Part shown: positions 16,885 to 25,263 of the stretch, in pieces
Position numbering within the stretch: position 1 is the stretch's first letter
Layout of the letters: each line of letters begins with the position of its first letter
Assembly: GCA_028868875.1 (NCBI GenBank)
Contig: JAGWTS010000014.1
Location: forward strand, 1 to 33,571
Length of the DNA stretch: 33,571 bases
Origin: Burkholderiales bacterium
GTDB taxonomy: Bacteria; Pseudomonadota; Gammaproteobacteria; Burkholderiales; Burkholderiaceae_C
Direction: 5' to 3'
Made by a program: the position numbers and the translations under genes
The notes under the pieces: generated by a model
Database searches by the model: none
Told to the model about the DNA's origin: nothing
The model's input: only the letters and a program-made list of their open reading frames with translations

Positions 16885-17914
16885 ACAGCTCGTGCAAGGC
16901 GCCGTCGTCGAGTTCGACGCCGCGCCCAGCCCGGCCGAACTCGAGAACGCCAAGGCGCGCTACCTGGGCCGCAGCGGTCGCGTCACCGAACTGCTGAAAG
17001 GCCTGGCCGCGCTCGACGCCCAGGCCAAGAAGGCGCGCGGCGCCGAGATCAACCAGGCCAAGGCCCGAATCGAAGCCGCCTTGAACGCCAGCCGCGAGCG
17101 CCTGGCCGAAGCCGAGCTCGCGTCGCAACTGCAGGCCGAGGCGCTGGACGTGACCCTGCCCGGGCGCCGTCGCGGCACCGGCGGGCTGCATCCGGTGAGC
17201 CGGACGATCGAGCGCATCGAGGCTATCTTCGCGTCGATGGGTTTCGACGTCGCCGAAGGCCCCGAGATCGAGACCGACTGGATGAGCTTTACCGCCTTGA
17301 ACAACCCGGAGAACCATCCGGCGCGTTCGATGCAGGACACCTTCTATGTCGACGTGAAGGACAGCGAAGGGCGCTGGCTCAACCTGCGCCCGCACACGAG
17401 CCCGATGCAGGTGCGCTACGCGCGCGCTCACGCCGCGAAATATGCCGGCGCGGCGACCATGCCCGAGATCCGCGTCGTCGCCCCGGGCCGCACCTACCGC
17501 GTCGACAGCGACGCGACGCATTCGCCGATGTTCCACCAGTGCGAAGGGCTGTGGATCGGCGAGAACGTGAGCTTCAAGGACCTGAAGTTCGTCTTCATCG
17601 AGTTCATCCGCCAGTTCTTCGAGACCGACGACTTCGACGCCCGCTTCCGGCCCTCGTTCTTCCCCTTCACCGAGCCTTCGGCCGAGATCGACATCGCCTT
17701 CCGCAGCGGGCCGCTGGCCGGGCGCTGGCTCGAGGTGGCGGGCTCGGGCCAGGTGCATCCGAACGTGGTGCGCAACTACGGGCTGGACCCCGAGCGTCAC
17801 ATCGGCTTCGCCTTCGGCATGGGACCGGACCGCCTCGCCATGCTGCGCTACGGCGTTTCCGACCTGCGCCAGTTCTTCGAAGGCGACCTTCGTTTCCTCA
17901 CCCAGTTCAAGTAA
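16871..17914 (+). CDS. pheS: Phenylalanyl-tRNA synthetase alpha subunit
   Basis: PheS carries the catalytic core of the alpha2-beta2 PheRS that charges tRNA-Phe. The 347-residue length is typical. The N-terminal coiled coil (roughly residues 20-90) is followed by the class II motifs, including [49 protein letters not shown], and motif 3 [17 protein letters not shown]. It ends 5 bases before pheT. No ribosome binding site is obvious before the ATG, which sits directly after an intrinsic terminator. Confidence 0.97.
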   Translation: MNDLEQLVQGAVVEFDAAPSPAELENAKARYLGRSGRVTELLKGLAALDAQAKKARGAEINQAKARIEAALNASRERLAEAELASQLQAEALDVTLPGRRRGTGGLHPVSRTIERIEAIFASMGFDVAEGPEIETDWMSFTALNNPENHPARSMQDTFYVDVKDSEGRWLNLRPHTSPMQVRYARAHAAKYAGAATMPEIRVVAPGRTYRVDSDATHSPMFHQCEGLWIGENVSFKDLKFVFIEFIRQFFETDDFDARFRPSFFPFTEPSAEIDIAFRSGPLAGRWLEVAGSGQVHPNVVRNYGLDPERHIGFAFGMGPDRLAMLRYGVSDLRQFFEGDLRFLTQFK

Positions 17915-17919
17915 GCGCG

Positions 17920-20325
17920 ATGCAATTTCCGGAATCCTGGTTGCGCGAGTTCTGCAACCCGCCGATCACCACGCAAGCCCTGGCCGATCTGCTCACGATG
18001 TCGGGCATGGAGGTCGAGGAACTGCGCCCCGTGGCGCCGCCTTTCAGCGGCATCGTCGTGGCCGAGATCGTCGAGGCCCAGCCCCACCCGCAAGCCGACC
18101 GCCTGCGCGTGTGCAAGGTCAACGCCGGCGGCGAGCTGCTGCAAATCGTCTGCGGCGCGCCGAATGCGCGCGCCGGGCTGCGCGCGCCGCTGGCCCTGGT
18201 CGGCGCGCAACTGCCGCCAGGCGCCGACGGCAAGCCCTTGCAGATCGGCGTCGGCAAGCTGCGCGGCATCGAGAGCCGCGGCATGCTGTGCTCGGCCAAG
18301 GAACTCGGCATCGCCGACGACCACGGTGGCCTGCTCGAGCTGCCGGCCGACGCGCCCGTGGGCGCCGACATTCGAGCCTACCTGAACCTCGACGACCATG
18401 TCTTCACGCTCAAGCTCACGCCCAATCTGGCGCATGGCCTGAGCGTCTACGGCGTCGCGCGCGAGGTCTCGGCGCTCACCGGCGCGCCGCTGCTCACCCC
18501 GCTCATCGAGCCGGTGCAGCCCGGCCACGACCAGCGCCTGCCGGTCGAGGTGCAGGCCCCCGAGCTCTGCGGCCGCTTCTCGGGCCGCGTCGTGCGCGGT
18601 GTCAACACGAAGGCGAAGACGCCGCAATGGATGGTCGACCGCCTGGCGCGCTGCGGCCAGCGCAGCGTCACGGCCCTGGTCGACATCTCGAACTACGTGA
18701 TGTTCGAATACGCGCGGCCGACCCACATCTTCGATCTCGACCGCATCCACGACAAGCTCATCGTGCGCTGGGGCCGGCCGGGCGAGACGCTCGAACTGCT
18801 CAACGGCAACACGGTCACGGTCGATGAGCAGGTGGGCGTGATCGCCGACACCCAGGCCGTCGAGTCTCTGGCCGGCATCATGGGCGGCGAGGCGACCGCG
18901 GTCTCCGACGAAACGAAGAACATCTACATCGAAGCCGCCTTCTGGTGGCCGGAAGCGGTGGCGGGGCGCTCGCGCCGCTTCAACTTCTCGACCGAGGCCG
19001 GGCACCGCTTCGAACGCGGCGTCGACCCGGCGCTGACGGCCCTGCACATCGAGCGCATCACCGCGCTCGTGATCGAGATCTGCGGCGGCAGCGCGGGCCC
19101 GATGGACGACCAGGTGCTGCGACTGCCCGAGGCGGCGCCGGTCAGCTTGCGCGTCGCGCGCGCCTGCAAGGTGGTCGGGATGCCGATCACGCAGGAGCAG
19201 TGCACGCAGGTCTTCGCGCGCCTGGGCCTGCCGTTCACGGAAGAACCGGGCCGCATCACGGTGCGCCCGCCGAGCTGGCGCTTCGACCTCGAGATCGAGG
19301 AAGACCTGATCGAAGAGGTGATCCGCGTCATCGGCTACGACAGGCTGCCCGCGACGCCGCCGATCGCCCCGGTGACCGCCCGCGTGCGCCCCGAGGCGCG
19401 GCGCGGAGTCTCGGCGCTGCAGCACGCGATGGCCGCACTCGACTACCAGGAGACGATCAATTTCGCCTTCGTCGAGGAGCGCTGGGAGCGCGAACTGGCA
19501 GGCAACGACGATCCGATCAAGGTGCTGAACCCGATCGCCGCGCCGCTGGCGGTGATGCGCTCGAGCCTCGCCGGCAGTCTGATCGCGGTGCTGCGCCACA
19601 ACCTCGCGCGCAAGGCCTCGCGCGTGCGCGTGTTCGAGGTCGGCCGTGTCTTCAAGCGCAACCCGCAGGCCGCCGAAGGCCCGCTTGCGGTGGCCGGGGT
19701 CGACCAGCCGGCGCGCCTCGGTGGCCTGGCCTACGGCAGCGCCGAGCCGCTGCAATGGGGCGAGAAAGAGCGCGCGGTCGACTTCTTCGACGTCAAGGGC
19801 GACATCGAGTCCCTGCTCGCGCCGCTCGAACCGGTCTTCGTCGCCGCCACCCACCCGGCCCTGCACCCGGGGCGCTGCGCACGCATCGAAGTGGGCGGGC
19901 ACGCGGTCGGCCATGTCGGCGAACTCCATCCCAGGTGGCGCCAGGCCTACGACCTGCCGCAGGCGCCTGTGCTGTTCGAGCTCGAACTCGTCGCGGTGCT
20001 CGAGCGGCGGGTTCCAGCTTTCGAAGCGCTGCCGCGCCAGCAGGCGGTGCAGCGCGACCTCGCGCTCGTGGTGGGCGAGGGCGTGGCCCACGATGCCTTG
20101 GTCGAGTGCCTGGCTGCCGACCCGCTGATCCGCGCCGCGACGCTGTTCGACGTCTACAAGCCGACGGCACCGCAGCCCGGAATCGGCGCGGGCGAGCGCA
20201 GCCTGGCGGTGCGCATCGAACTGCTCGACGACGAGAGCACCCTTACCGACGAGCGCATCGATGCCGCGGTAGCGGCCGCCTTGGCGCGTGCCCAGGCCGC
20301 CTTCGGCGCGCGCCTGCGCGCCTGA
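17920..20325 (+). CDS. pheT: Phenylalanyl-tRNA synthetase beta subunit
   Basis: PheT forms the tRNA-binding and editing subunit of PheRS. The 801 residues match the family. Domains in order are the OB-fold tRNA-binding segment ([23 protein letters not shown]), the B3/B4 editing region ([11 protein letters not shown] onward, [15 protein letters not shown]), B5 ([19 protein letters not shown]), the degenerate catalytic fold, and the C-terminal anticodon-binding FDX-ACB domain ([19 protein letters not shown]). The ATG at 17920 follows the pheS stop by 5 bases. Confidence 0.97.
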   Translation: MQFPESWLREFCNPPITTQALADLLTMSGMEVEELRPVAPPFSGIVVAEIVEAQPHPQADRLRVCKVNAGGELLQIVCGAPNARAGLRAPLALVGAQLPPGADGKPLQIGVGKLRGIESRGMLCSAKELGIADDHGGLLELPADAPVGADIRAYLNLDDHVFTLKLTPNLAHGLSVYGVAREVSALTGAPLLTPLIEPVQPGHDQRLPVEVQAPELCGRFSGRVVRGVNTKAKTPQWMVDRLARCGQRSVTALVDISNYVMFEYARPTHIFDLDRIHDKLIVRWGRPGETLELLNGNTVTVDEQVGVIADTQAVESLAGIMGGEATAVSDETKNIYIEAAFWWPEAVAGRSRRFNFSTEAGHRFERGVDPALTALHIERITALVIEICGGSAGPMDDQVLRLPEAAPVSLRVARACKVVGMPITQEQCTQVFARLGLPFTEEPGRITVRPPSWRFDLEIEEDLIEEVIRVIGYDRLPATPPIAPVTARVRPEARRGVSALQHAMAALDYQETINFAFVEERWERELAGNDDPIKVLNPIAAPLAVMRSSLAGSLIAVLRHNLARKASRVRVFEVGRVFKRNPQAAEGPLAVAGVDQPARLGGLAYGSAEPLQWGEKERAVDFFDVKGDIESLLAPLEPVFVAATHPALHPGRCARIEVGGHAVGHVGELHPRWRQAYDLPQAPVLFELELVAVLERRVPAFEALPRQQAVQRDLALVVGEGVAHDALVECLAADPLIRAATLFDVYKPTAPQPGIGAGERSLAVRIELLDDESTLTDERIDAAVAAALARAQAAFGARLRA

Positions 20326-20350
20326 GAACGAGCGACGGAGACAACAAGAC

Positions 20351-20713
20351 ATGGACGACGAAGATCCTTCCGCAGAGCGCGTCATCCTGCCTTCGCTGGA
20401 GACGCCGACGCTCACCAAGGCCGAACTGGCCGAGCTGCTGTTCGACCGCCTGGGCTTGAACAAGCGCGAGTCCAAGGACATGGTCGAAGCCTTCTTCGAG
20501 ATCGTGCACGGCAGCCTCGTCGAAGGCTGCGACGTCAAGCTCTCGGGCTTCGGCAACTTCAATATCCGACGCAAGGCGCCGCGCCCGGGGCGCAACCCGC
20601 GCACCGGCGAGTCGATCCCGATCAAGGCCCGCCATGTCGTGACGTTTCACGCCAGTCACAAACTGAAGTCGCTCGTGCAGGGGGATACCCCGACCGACGA
20701 AGACTTCGAGTAG
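20351..20713 (+). CDS. ihfA: Integration host factor alpha subunit
   Basis: IHF alpha dimerises with IHF beta and bends DNA at specific sites in transcription, replication and recombination. This 120-residue protein has the usual ~95-residue IHF fold: [36 protein letters not shown], and the beta-ribbon arm [12 protein letters not shown] with the DNA-intercalating proline. About 20 extra acidic residues precede the fold ([19 protein letters not shown]). It lies 25 bases after pheT, as in many proteobacteria. Confidence 0.95.
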   Translation: MDDEDPSAERVILPSLETPTLTKAELAELLFDRLGLNKRESKDMVEAFFEIVHGSLVEGCDVKLSGFGNFNIRRKAPRPGRNPRTGESIPIKARHVVTFHASHKLKSLVQGDTPTDEDFE

Positions 20714-20747
20714 AGTCTGCTTTTGCCGATGGATCCCATTGATTTCA

Positions 20748-21176
20748 ATGGAGAAAGCGCTGCCCGTCATCCCCGCCAAGCGGTACTTCACCATCGGTGA
20801 GGTGAGCGAACTGTGCGCGGTCAAGCCCTACGTTCTGCGCTACTGGGAACAGGAGTTCACCCAGCTCAAGCCGATGAAGCGGCGCGGCAATCGGCGCTAC
20901 TACCAGCACCACGAGGTGCTCCTGATCCGGCGCATCCGCGAACTGCTGTACGACCAGGGATTCACGATCAGCGGCGCCCGCAACCGCCTTGCCGATGGGC
21001 CGATGCGCACGGGGCCGGAGGCAGGTGCGGCCTCCGCGGAAGGGGCCGCCAGCGCCCCGGCGGCCGGGCTCGATCCCGAGATCGTCGTGGCGGCAGAAAC
21101 GTCCGCGACCGACGAATTCGGCGCCGAAGCCCTGCGGGCCGAGCTGATTTCGATCCGCGAGCTGCTGACCGCCTGA
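20748..21176 (+). CDS. MerR-family HTH transcriptional regulator
   Basis: This 142-residue protein has an N-terminal winged MerR HTH (YFTIGEVSELCAVKPYVLRYWE, then RRGNRRYYQHHEVLLIRRI), followed by a short Ala-rich, probably flexible C-terminal part without the effector-binding cysteines of metal sensors. Proteins of this type commonly follow ihfA in proteobacteria; their targets are not known to me. I prefer the ATG at 20748; a TTG at 20739 in the same frame is possible. No good ribosome binding site is seen for either. Confidence 0.88.
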   Translation: MEKALPVIPAKRYFTIGEVSELCAVKPYVLRYWEQEFTQLKPMKRRGNRRYYQHHEVLLIRRIRELLYDQGFTISGARNRLADGPMRTGPEAGAASAEGAASAPAAGLDPEIVVAAETSATDEFGAEALRAELISIRELLTA

Positions 21177-21194
21177 GAGAGACGCCGGGCAGGC

Positions 21195-21200
21195 TATAAT
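21195..21200 (+). promoter_or_regulatory. -10 box of the tRNA-Pro promoter
   Basis: A perfect TATAAT lies 12 bases before the tRNA 5' end, followed by a GC-rich discriminator (GCGAGG). The -35 region, inside the end of the merR-like gene, is poor. The box lies just after that gene's stop, so tRNA-Pro probably has its own transcript. Confidence 0.65.
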
Positions 21201-21212
21201 GCGAGGCTTCGT

Positions 21213-21289
21213 CGGGGTGTAGCGCAGCCTGGTAGCGCACTTGCATGGGGTGCAAGGGGTCGCGAGTTCGAATCCCGCCACCCCGACCA
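21213..21289 (+). tRNA. tRNA-Pro (anticodon GGG)
   Basis: The 77-base sequence folds as a cloverleaf: acceptor CGGGGTG/CACCCCG, D arm with AGCGCAGCCTGGTAGCGC, anticodon stem CTTGC/GCAAG around ATGGGGT (anticodon GGG), T arm with GTTCGAATC, and encoded 3' CCA. It reads proline codons CCC and CCU. The C1 and discriminator A are usual for bacterial tRNA-Pro. No insertion is attached to its 3' end. Confidence 0.97.
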
Positions 21290-21297
21290 TATGAATC

Positions 21298-21336
21298 AAC
21301 GGGTTAGCTCTCAAAAGGGGCTAGCCCGTTTGGCTT
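21298..21336 (+). terminator. Terminator after tRNA-Pro
   Basis: AACGGGTTAGC (21298-21308) pairs with GCTAGCCCGTT (21320-21330) over 11 bp with one G-U pair and an 11-base loop. The following TTGGCTTTC is only moderately T-rich. It lies 9 bases after the tRNA CCA end, fitting a tRNA transcript terminator. Confidence 0.75.
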
Positions 21337-21469
21337 TCTGGGCCTGGCAGTCGCGCTGGCGCCCTTTCGCTTACCTGCGCGGGCTACGCCGGAGCCGGGC
21401 GTGCGCCCCAGGTTCGATGAATTTGCACGGTCGACGCATGATCTGACGCAAAACCGCAACCCTTCGTTC

Positions 21470-21497
21470 TTGATTGATTGCGGGTAAACCCTATAAT
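21470..21497 (+). promoter_or_regulatory. Strong sigma-70 promoter for the 82-residue small protein
   Basis: TTGATT (21470-21475) and TATAAT (21492-21497) are separated by 16 bases, one of the best promoter matches in the window. The surroundings are AT-richer than the coding regions. Transcription would begin near 21504, giving a leader of about 40 bases before the ATG at 21546. Confidence 0.8.
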
Positions 21498-21545
21498 TTC
21501 GTCAAAGAACGGGTCAAGTCCGACGCCGTCCAACGAAGGAAGATC

Positions 21546-21794
21546 ATGTCAATCGCGTCAATGAGCTTCGGTCATTCAAACGCCCGTGGATTCGGCCTGC
21601 ACTCCGTCGGAGCGCAGATATCGCGCTTCGTGCATTTCGTGGTTGATTCGTTCGAAAAATTCGAATTCAGTTCTGCCCGCTCCGAGCTGAACATGTCGCC
21701 GCAAGCCGTGCTGGCCTGGGCCAACCGGATCCAGGACTCCGACCCGGACCTCGCTTCCGATCTCCGGGCAGCGGTATTCCGCGGGCAGAACTGA
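21546..21794 (+). CDS. Hypothetical 82-residue protein
   Basis: I do not recognise this protein. It begins MSIASMSFGHSNARGFGLH, has a hydrophobic/aromatic central part (ISRFVHFVVDSFEKFEF) and ends with a likely helical tail (SPQAVLAWANRIQDSDPDL). There is no clear signal peptide or membrane span. GAAGGAAG sits just before the ATG, and a near-consensus promoter lies 50 bases upstream, so it is probably expressed well. Its base composition is less GC-rich than its neighbours. A 36-base upstream extension is open but starts inside the promoter, so I exclude it. Confidence 0.75.
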   Translation: MSIASMSFGHSNARGFGLHSVGAQISRFVHFVVDSFEKFEFSSARSELNMSPQAVLAWANRIQDSDPDLASDLRAAVFRGQN

Positions 21795-21812
21795 GCGCCC
21801 TGTGCTTGCCAT

Positions 21813-21841
21813 CGAACGCCGCGCAGCCGACGGGGCGTTCG
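21813..21841. terminator. Possible bidirectional hairpin between convergent small genes
   Basis: CGAACGCC (21813-21820) and GGCGTTCG (21834-21841) form a perfect 8-bp stem with a 13-base loop between the ends of two convergent genes. No T-run follows on either strand, so termination is only a guess from position. Confidence 0.35.
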
Positions 21842-21859
21842 GGCGTGGTTCTCGCGCCC

Positions 21860-21994
21860 TCAGGTGAAGAGCCAAACGTAGAGCAGGGTCGCGGCGACGA
21901 TGGCCGACACGAGTGCGACGACCCCGATGAAGCTGCCTTCGGCAAATGCCTTCGTCATCTGGACGGTATGCGGGGAAATTCGCGAGCGCGTCAT
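21860..21994 (-). CDS. 44-residue single-span membrane protein
   Basis: The predicted product has a short basic N-terminal part (MTRSRISPHTVQMTKAF) and one hydrophobic span, about residues 22-43 (FIGVVALVSAIVAATLLYVW), ending in LFT, so an inner-membrane miniprotein is likely. The start is decided by an excellent AAGGAGG exactly 5 bases before the ATG at 21994. I recognise no family. It is convergent with the 82-residue protein gene and divergent from the MFS transporter gene. Confidence 0.72.
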   Translation of the reverse strand: MTRSRISPHTVQMTKAFAEGSFIGVVALVSAIVAATLLYVWLFT

Positions 21995-22295
21995 GGAACC
22001 TCCTTCGAACCGGGCGAGGGTCGAGCCTCGCATGCCTTGTGCGGCCCGTCCCTCGGGGCCCAAGTTACGCCGCGCCGGCCGCTCGAACAAGAGGCGACGC
22101 GGCTTCGCCTTGCGCTGGATCAAGAACGCGGCCGCCTCGCCCCGTGCCCGACTGCGCCACGAGGACAGGCGCGCTGGGGAATAATCGGTGGGCGTGCGAA
22201 TGCCGCCCGGCCTGCCTTCGCGACGGGCCGTCGAACCGTCTCCTGCGGGCCGTGAGCGGCCGGCTCCCGCCCCCCCCCCCGAGCGCCCCATCCAG
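21995..22295. other. Divergent spacer between the 44-residue protein gene and MFS gene
   Basis: About 300 bases without a supported gene. It holds AATAAT at 22180-22185, a possible -10 for the MFS gene without a clear -35, and the 11-C tract at 22270-22280. A frame open from GTG 22188 joins the MFS gene but encodes only a Pro/Arg-rich stretch, so I treat it as leader. On the minus strand only the AAGGAGG of the 44-residue gene stands out. Confidence 0.4.
22270..22280 (+). repeat. Homopolymeric C11 tract upstream of MFS transporter gene
   Basis: Eleven consecutive C lie 15 bases before the ATG at 22296. Such tracts are prone to slipped-strand mispairing and to sequencing error. Depending on the true start, a length change would alter either leader spacing or the reading frame. 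Confidence 0.9.
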
Positions 22296-23534
22296 ATGTC
22301 CGAATCCGCCTCCGCGACGATCCCTTCTTCCCCGCGCATCGAATCCGGGAGCCTGGGCATGACCGCGCTCGAATTGCGCGCCAGCATCACCCTGGCCTCG
22401 ATCTACGGGCTGCGCATGCTGGGTCTGTTCCTGATCTTGCCGGTGTTCTCCATCTACGCGGCGACGCTGCCCAACGGCAACGACCACGCGCTCGTCGGCC
22501 TGGCGCTGGGCATCTACGGCATGACCCAGGCGCTGCTGCAGATTCCATTCGGCTTCGCGAGCGACCGCTTCGGGCGCAAGAACGTGATGATGGTCGGCCT
22601 TGCGGTCTTTGCTGCCGGCTCGTTCATGGCCGGGAGCGCGCACACGATGGAGGCCATCATCGTCGGCCGCGCGGTGCAGGGCGCGGGCGCGATCTCGGCC
22701 GCGATCTCGGCCATGATCGCCGACTCCACCCGTGCCCAGCACCGGACCAAGGCGATGGCGATGGTCGGCATGACCATCGGCACGAGCTTCATCGTCTCGC
22801 TCGTCGGCGGGCCGCTGTTGTTCCGCTGGATCGGCGTGCCGGGCATGTTCGACCTCACCGGCGTGCTCGCGCTGGTCGCGATCGGCGTCGTGCGCTGGGT
22901 CGTGCCGGATGTGCCGATGGCCGCTCCCGCCGAAGGCCTGGCTTCGGCCGATGCACGCGCCTCCGTGTTCGCGCCGCCGCTGCTGCGGCTGCACTTCAGC
23001 ATCTTCTGCGTCAACTTCATGCAGATGGCGATGTTCGTGGTGGTCCCGCTCGCACTGCTCCATGACGCCGGCATCGAGACGAACCACCACTGGATGGTCT
23101 ACCTGCCAGTGACGCTCGGTTCGTTCCTGATCGCGGTGCCCGGCATCATCTGGGCCGAAAGCCGCGGTCACATGCGCGCCGTCTTCGTCAGCGCCGTACT
23201 GCTCCTGGCGGCGGTGATGTTCGGCTTCGCGTTTGGCTACGACCGCACGGTGCCGCTGATCGCAGCGCTGTTCTTCTTCTTCGTCGGCTTCAACGTGATG
23301 GAGGCGCTGATCCCCTCGCTCGTCTCGCGCACCGCGCCGGTCGCGCGCAAGGGGCTGGCGATGGGCGTCTACAACACCGCGCAGTCGCTCGGCCTGTTCG
23401 CCGGCGGTGCTCTCGGCGGCCTCATCGCCAAGGTCGGATCGGATCGCGCGGTGTTCCTGGCCTGCGCCGCGCTGGCGCTGGCCTGGACGGTGGTGGCCTG
23501 GTTCATCCAGCCGCCGCCGCGCCACGCCGGCTGA
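22296..23534 (+). CDS. MFS transporter, YajR-like but lacking the YAM domain
   Basis: This 412-residue major facilitator has about 12 spans. It resembles E. coli YajR closely in its first half: RMLGLFLILPVFSIYAATLP, the A-motif-like GFASDRFGRKNVMM between spans 2 and 3, VGRAVQGAGAISAAISAMIAD, and HRTKAMAMVGM. The C half has FNVMEALIPSLVSRTAP and GMGVYNTAQ-like GLAMGVYNTAQSLG. YajR carries a C-terminal ferredoxin-like YAM domain; this protein ends right after span 12 (WFIQPPPRHAG) without it. I choose the ATG at 22296; a GTG at 22188 would add a Pro/Arg-rich leader crossing the C11 tract. Transported substrate unknown. Confidence 0.88.
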   Translation: MSESASATIPSSPRIESGSLGMTALELRASITLASIYGLRMLGLFLILPVFSIYAATLPNGNDHALVGLALGIYGMTQALLQIPFGFASDRFGRKNVMMVGLAVFAAGSFMAGSAHTMEAIIVGRAVQGAGAISAAISAMIADSTRAQHRTKAMAMVGMTIGTSFIVSLVGGPLLFRWIGVPGMFDLTGVLALVAIGVVRWVVPDVPMAAPAEGLASADARASVFAPPLLRLHFSIFCVNFMQMAMFVVVPLALLHDAGIETNHHWMVYLPVTLGSFLIAVPGIIWAESRGHMRAVFVSAVLLLAAVMFGFAFGYDRTVPLIAALFFFFVGFNVMEALIPSLVSRTAPVARKGLAMGVYNTAQSLGLFAGGALGGLIAKVGSDRAVFLACAALALAWTVVAWFIQPPPRHAG

Positions 23535-23540
23535 TGCCGC

Positions 23541-23858
23541 CTACTTGCCGACCACGACCTCGCTGATCTGGATCACCGGGCTGAGGTCGGTGTAGTTGGC
23601 GATGTCGGCCATGATCTCCTTCACGTGCGGGCCGAACGCCGCCTGGAAGCCTTCGACCGAGTCGCAGAAGATGTGGCACATGCCGACGTAGGTCGGCGGC
23701 GCGCCCGGGTGGTCGCCGGCCAGGCCCTTGTCCACGGTGTAATAGCGGCAGGCGTCGCCCATGCGCGCCTTGACCAGCGGCATGTGCTTGTCCTTGTAAT
23801 AGCCGTGATCGAACCGGCTGCCGGGCTTGTTGGGATACATCACGCTCACCTTGATCAT
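23541..23858 (-). CDS. EthD-family protein
   Basis: This 105-residue ferredoxin-like dimeric alpha-beta barrel protein has MIKVSVMYPNKPGSRFDHGY, then YYKDKHMPLVKARMGD, the hallmark of EthD-domain proteins. Members occur with degradation genes for ethers and other compounds, but their chemistry is mostly unknown. The ATG at 23858 follows GGAG at about 7 bases. It converges with the MFS gene, whose stop is 6 bases away, and is divergent from the DUF2164 gene across 131 bases. Confidence 0.88.
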   Translation of the reverse strand: MIKVSVMYPNKPGSRFDHGYYKDKHMPLVKARMGDACRYYTVDKGLAGDHPGAPPTYVGMCHIFCDSVEGFQAAFGPHVKEIMADIANYTDLSPVIQISEVVVGK

Positions 23859-23989
23859 CGTTCGTCTCCGGGGTTGCGGCCTTGCGGGCCGGTGAAGCTG
23901 CCGATGTTGCCCGAGCCACCCAAGCGCCTGCAAGAGACCCAGGCGGCGGCTGAGACAATCGCGCTTTCGCACTGCCGCGGGAATCCCGC

Positions 23990-24256
23990 ATGACGATCGA
24001 ACTCTCCAAGGAAGCGCGCCAGCAGGCGATCGCCTCGATCGAGCGCTATTTCGCCGCCCACATGGACGAGAAAATCGGAAACATCGCCGCGGGCGCCCTG
24101 CTCGGCTTCTTTCTGGAAGGAATCGCACCTTCGGTCTACAACCGCGCGGTCGCCGAGGTTCAGGAGCGGCTGCAGGCGCGGGTGATGGAGGTCGACATCG
24201 AGGTCCACGAGGACGAGTTCGGCTACTGGCGCAAGTTCGAACGCAAGCCGCGATGA
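23990..24256 (+). CDS. DUF2164 family protein
   Basis: This 88-residue protein begins MTIELSKEARQQAIASIERY and continues with a helical segment (GNIAAGALLGFFLEGIAPSVYNRAV) and a charged C-terminus (VDIEVHEDEFGYWRKF). That pattern fits DUF2164, small soluble proteins of unknown function. The stop overlaps the ATG of the next gene (ATGA), suggesting an operon of two. A possible -10-like GACAAT lies about 35 bases upstream. Confidence 0.85.
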   Translation: MTIELSKEARQQAIASIERYFAAHMDEKIGNIAAGALLGFFLEGIAPSVYNRAVAEVQERLQARVMEVDIEVHEDEFGYWRKFERKPR

Positions 24257-24636
24257 AGACGGGGCAGGGCGCAGGGATGTTTGCGGGACCGCCGGGTCGG
24301 ATCCGCATCGGCGGTTTGCTCGTTTTCGTGGTCGGGATGGTCGCGGCGCTGGCCGTCTACCTGTTCACCCCGCCGTCGCACGCGGATGATTCGGCCACCA
24401 GCTGGCAGATCGTCGGCGGCCAGACCTTCACGGGTGACGAGGGCAACGCGCGCGATGACCAGCAACTCGCGCGCATCGGCGGCCAGGCGGCCGTCTTTGC
24501 CGTCACATTCAACCGTTGGCTCGCTTCGCTCTGGCATGGGCGGCGCTTGGCCTGGACCCTGGCGCTGCTGGCGGCGGCGGTCGCTGCGCTGTGTTTCCAC
24601 ATCGCGGCGCTGATGGCCGAGCCGCTCGACGACTGA
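24253..24636 (+). CDS. Hypothetical membrane protein, two predicted spans
   Basis: The 127-residue product has hydrophobic segments at about residues 19-38 (GGLLVFVVGMVAALAVYLF) and 100-120 (TLALLAAAVAALCFHIAALM). A polar central part with an acidic stretch (GDEGNARDDQQLARIGG) lies between them and would be on one side of the inner membrane. I recognise no domain. It overlaps the DUF2164 stop by four bases and ends one base before the convergent neighbour's stop. Confidence 0.68.
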   Translation: MKTGQGAGMFAGPPGRIRIGGLLVFVVGMVAALAVYLFTPPSHADDSATSWQIVGGQTFTGDEGNARDDQQLARIGGQAAVFAVTFNRWLASLWHGRRLAWTLALLAAAVAALCFHIAALMAEPLDD

Positions 24637-24637
24637 T

Positions 24638-25156
24638 TCAGTCGTTGGCGCGGCTGCCGGCGGGCAAGCCCAATTGCAGCAGCCACCAGCGCCATTTCGA
24701 AACGGCGTGGTAGGCCAGGTTGTGCACGCCGGGGGTGGGAACCGGCACGCCGCGCCGCATTTCCTGGGTGAAGGACCGCGCGCTTTCCGTGCTCGGCGGG
24801 CAGTTCCAGTTGCGGCCATCTTCGACGCTGCAGGCCTCGAACTTGGCCGAAGGTTCGGCTGCGCCGACGCGCCAGAAGACGACTTCGCGGTGGGCCTTGA
24901 GCGCGCGGTAGCGCAGGCGCTCGCCAGCCGCGAGTTCGCCATGGCAGCGGCTGCCTTGCCAGACGCCGTCTCGGCATTCGGCGGTGAACACGGTGCGTTC
25001 GCCATCGAGCGTGAGGCAGTCGCTGGCCCAGGCCAGTCCGAGCAAGAGGCCGACCACAGCGGCGACGAAAAGCCAGATCCGCAGCGGCGAAACGGCCCGC
25101 GTCCGCGCGGCGGGCCGCGTTGCGGAGGGAGCCGGTTTCGCAATCGTTGCGGTCAA
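24638..25156 (-). CDS. Hypothetical membrane-anchored protein with periplasmic cysteine-containing domain
   Basis: This 172-residue protein has a Pro/Ala-rich cytoplasmic start, one hydrophobic span at about residues 26-44 (IWLFVAAVVGLLLGLAWA), and a polar domain with cysteines in SDCLTLDG, AECRDGVWQGSRCHG, FEACSVEDG and NWNCPP, which could form disulphides in the periplasm. The start is TTG at 25156, supported by AAGGG six bases before it. I know no family for it. The 107 bases between it and hppA show no gene or clear signal. Confidence 0.65.
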   Translation of the reverse strand: MTATIAKPAPSATRPAARTRAVSPLRIWLFVAAVVGLLLGLAWASDCLTLDGERTVFTAECRDGVWQGSRCHGELAAGERLRYRALKAHREVVFWRVGAAEPSAKFEACSVEDGRNWNCPPSTESARSFTQEMRRGVPVPTPGVHNLAYHAVSKWRWWLLQLGLPAGSRAND

Positions 25157-25263
25157 GCGGGGCCCTTCGGACTGTCGGGACTCTTGATGGGGCAGGTCGC
25201 GGGGGACCGGTGCGCGCCAGGCGCCGACTCGCGTCAGCTCCGGCGATTCCGGCCCGACTGCGT

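Noticed and set aside
21213-21545. Integrated element at tRNA-Pro
   Set aside because: No integrase, no direct repeat of the tRNA 3' end, and only small genes follow; nothing marks an attachment site.
22188-22295. N-terminal extension of the MFS transporter from GTG 22188
   Set aside because: The added residues are Pro/Arg-rich, cross the C11 tract and have no counterpart in YajR-like proteins; ATG 22296 fits better.
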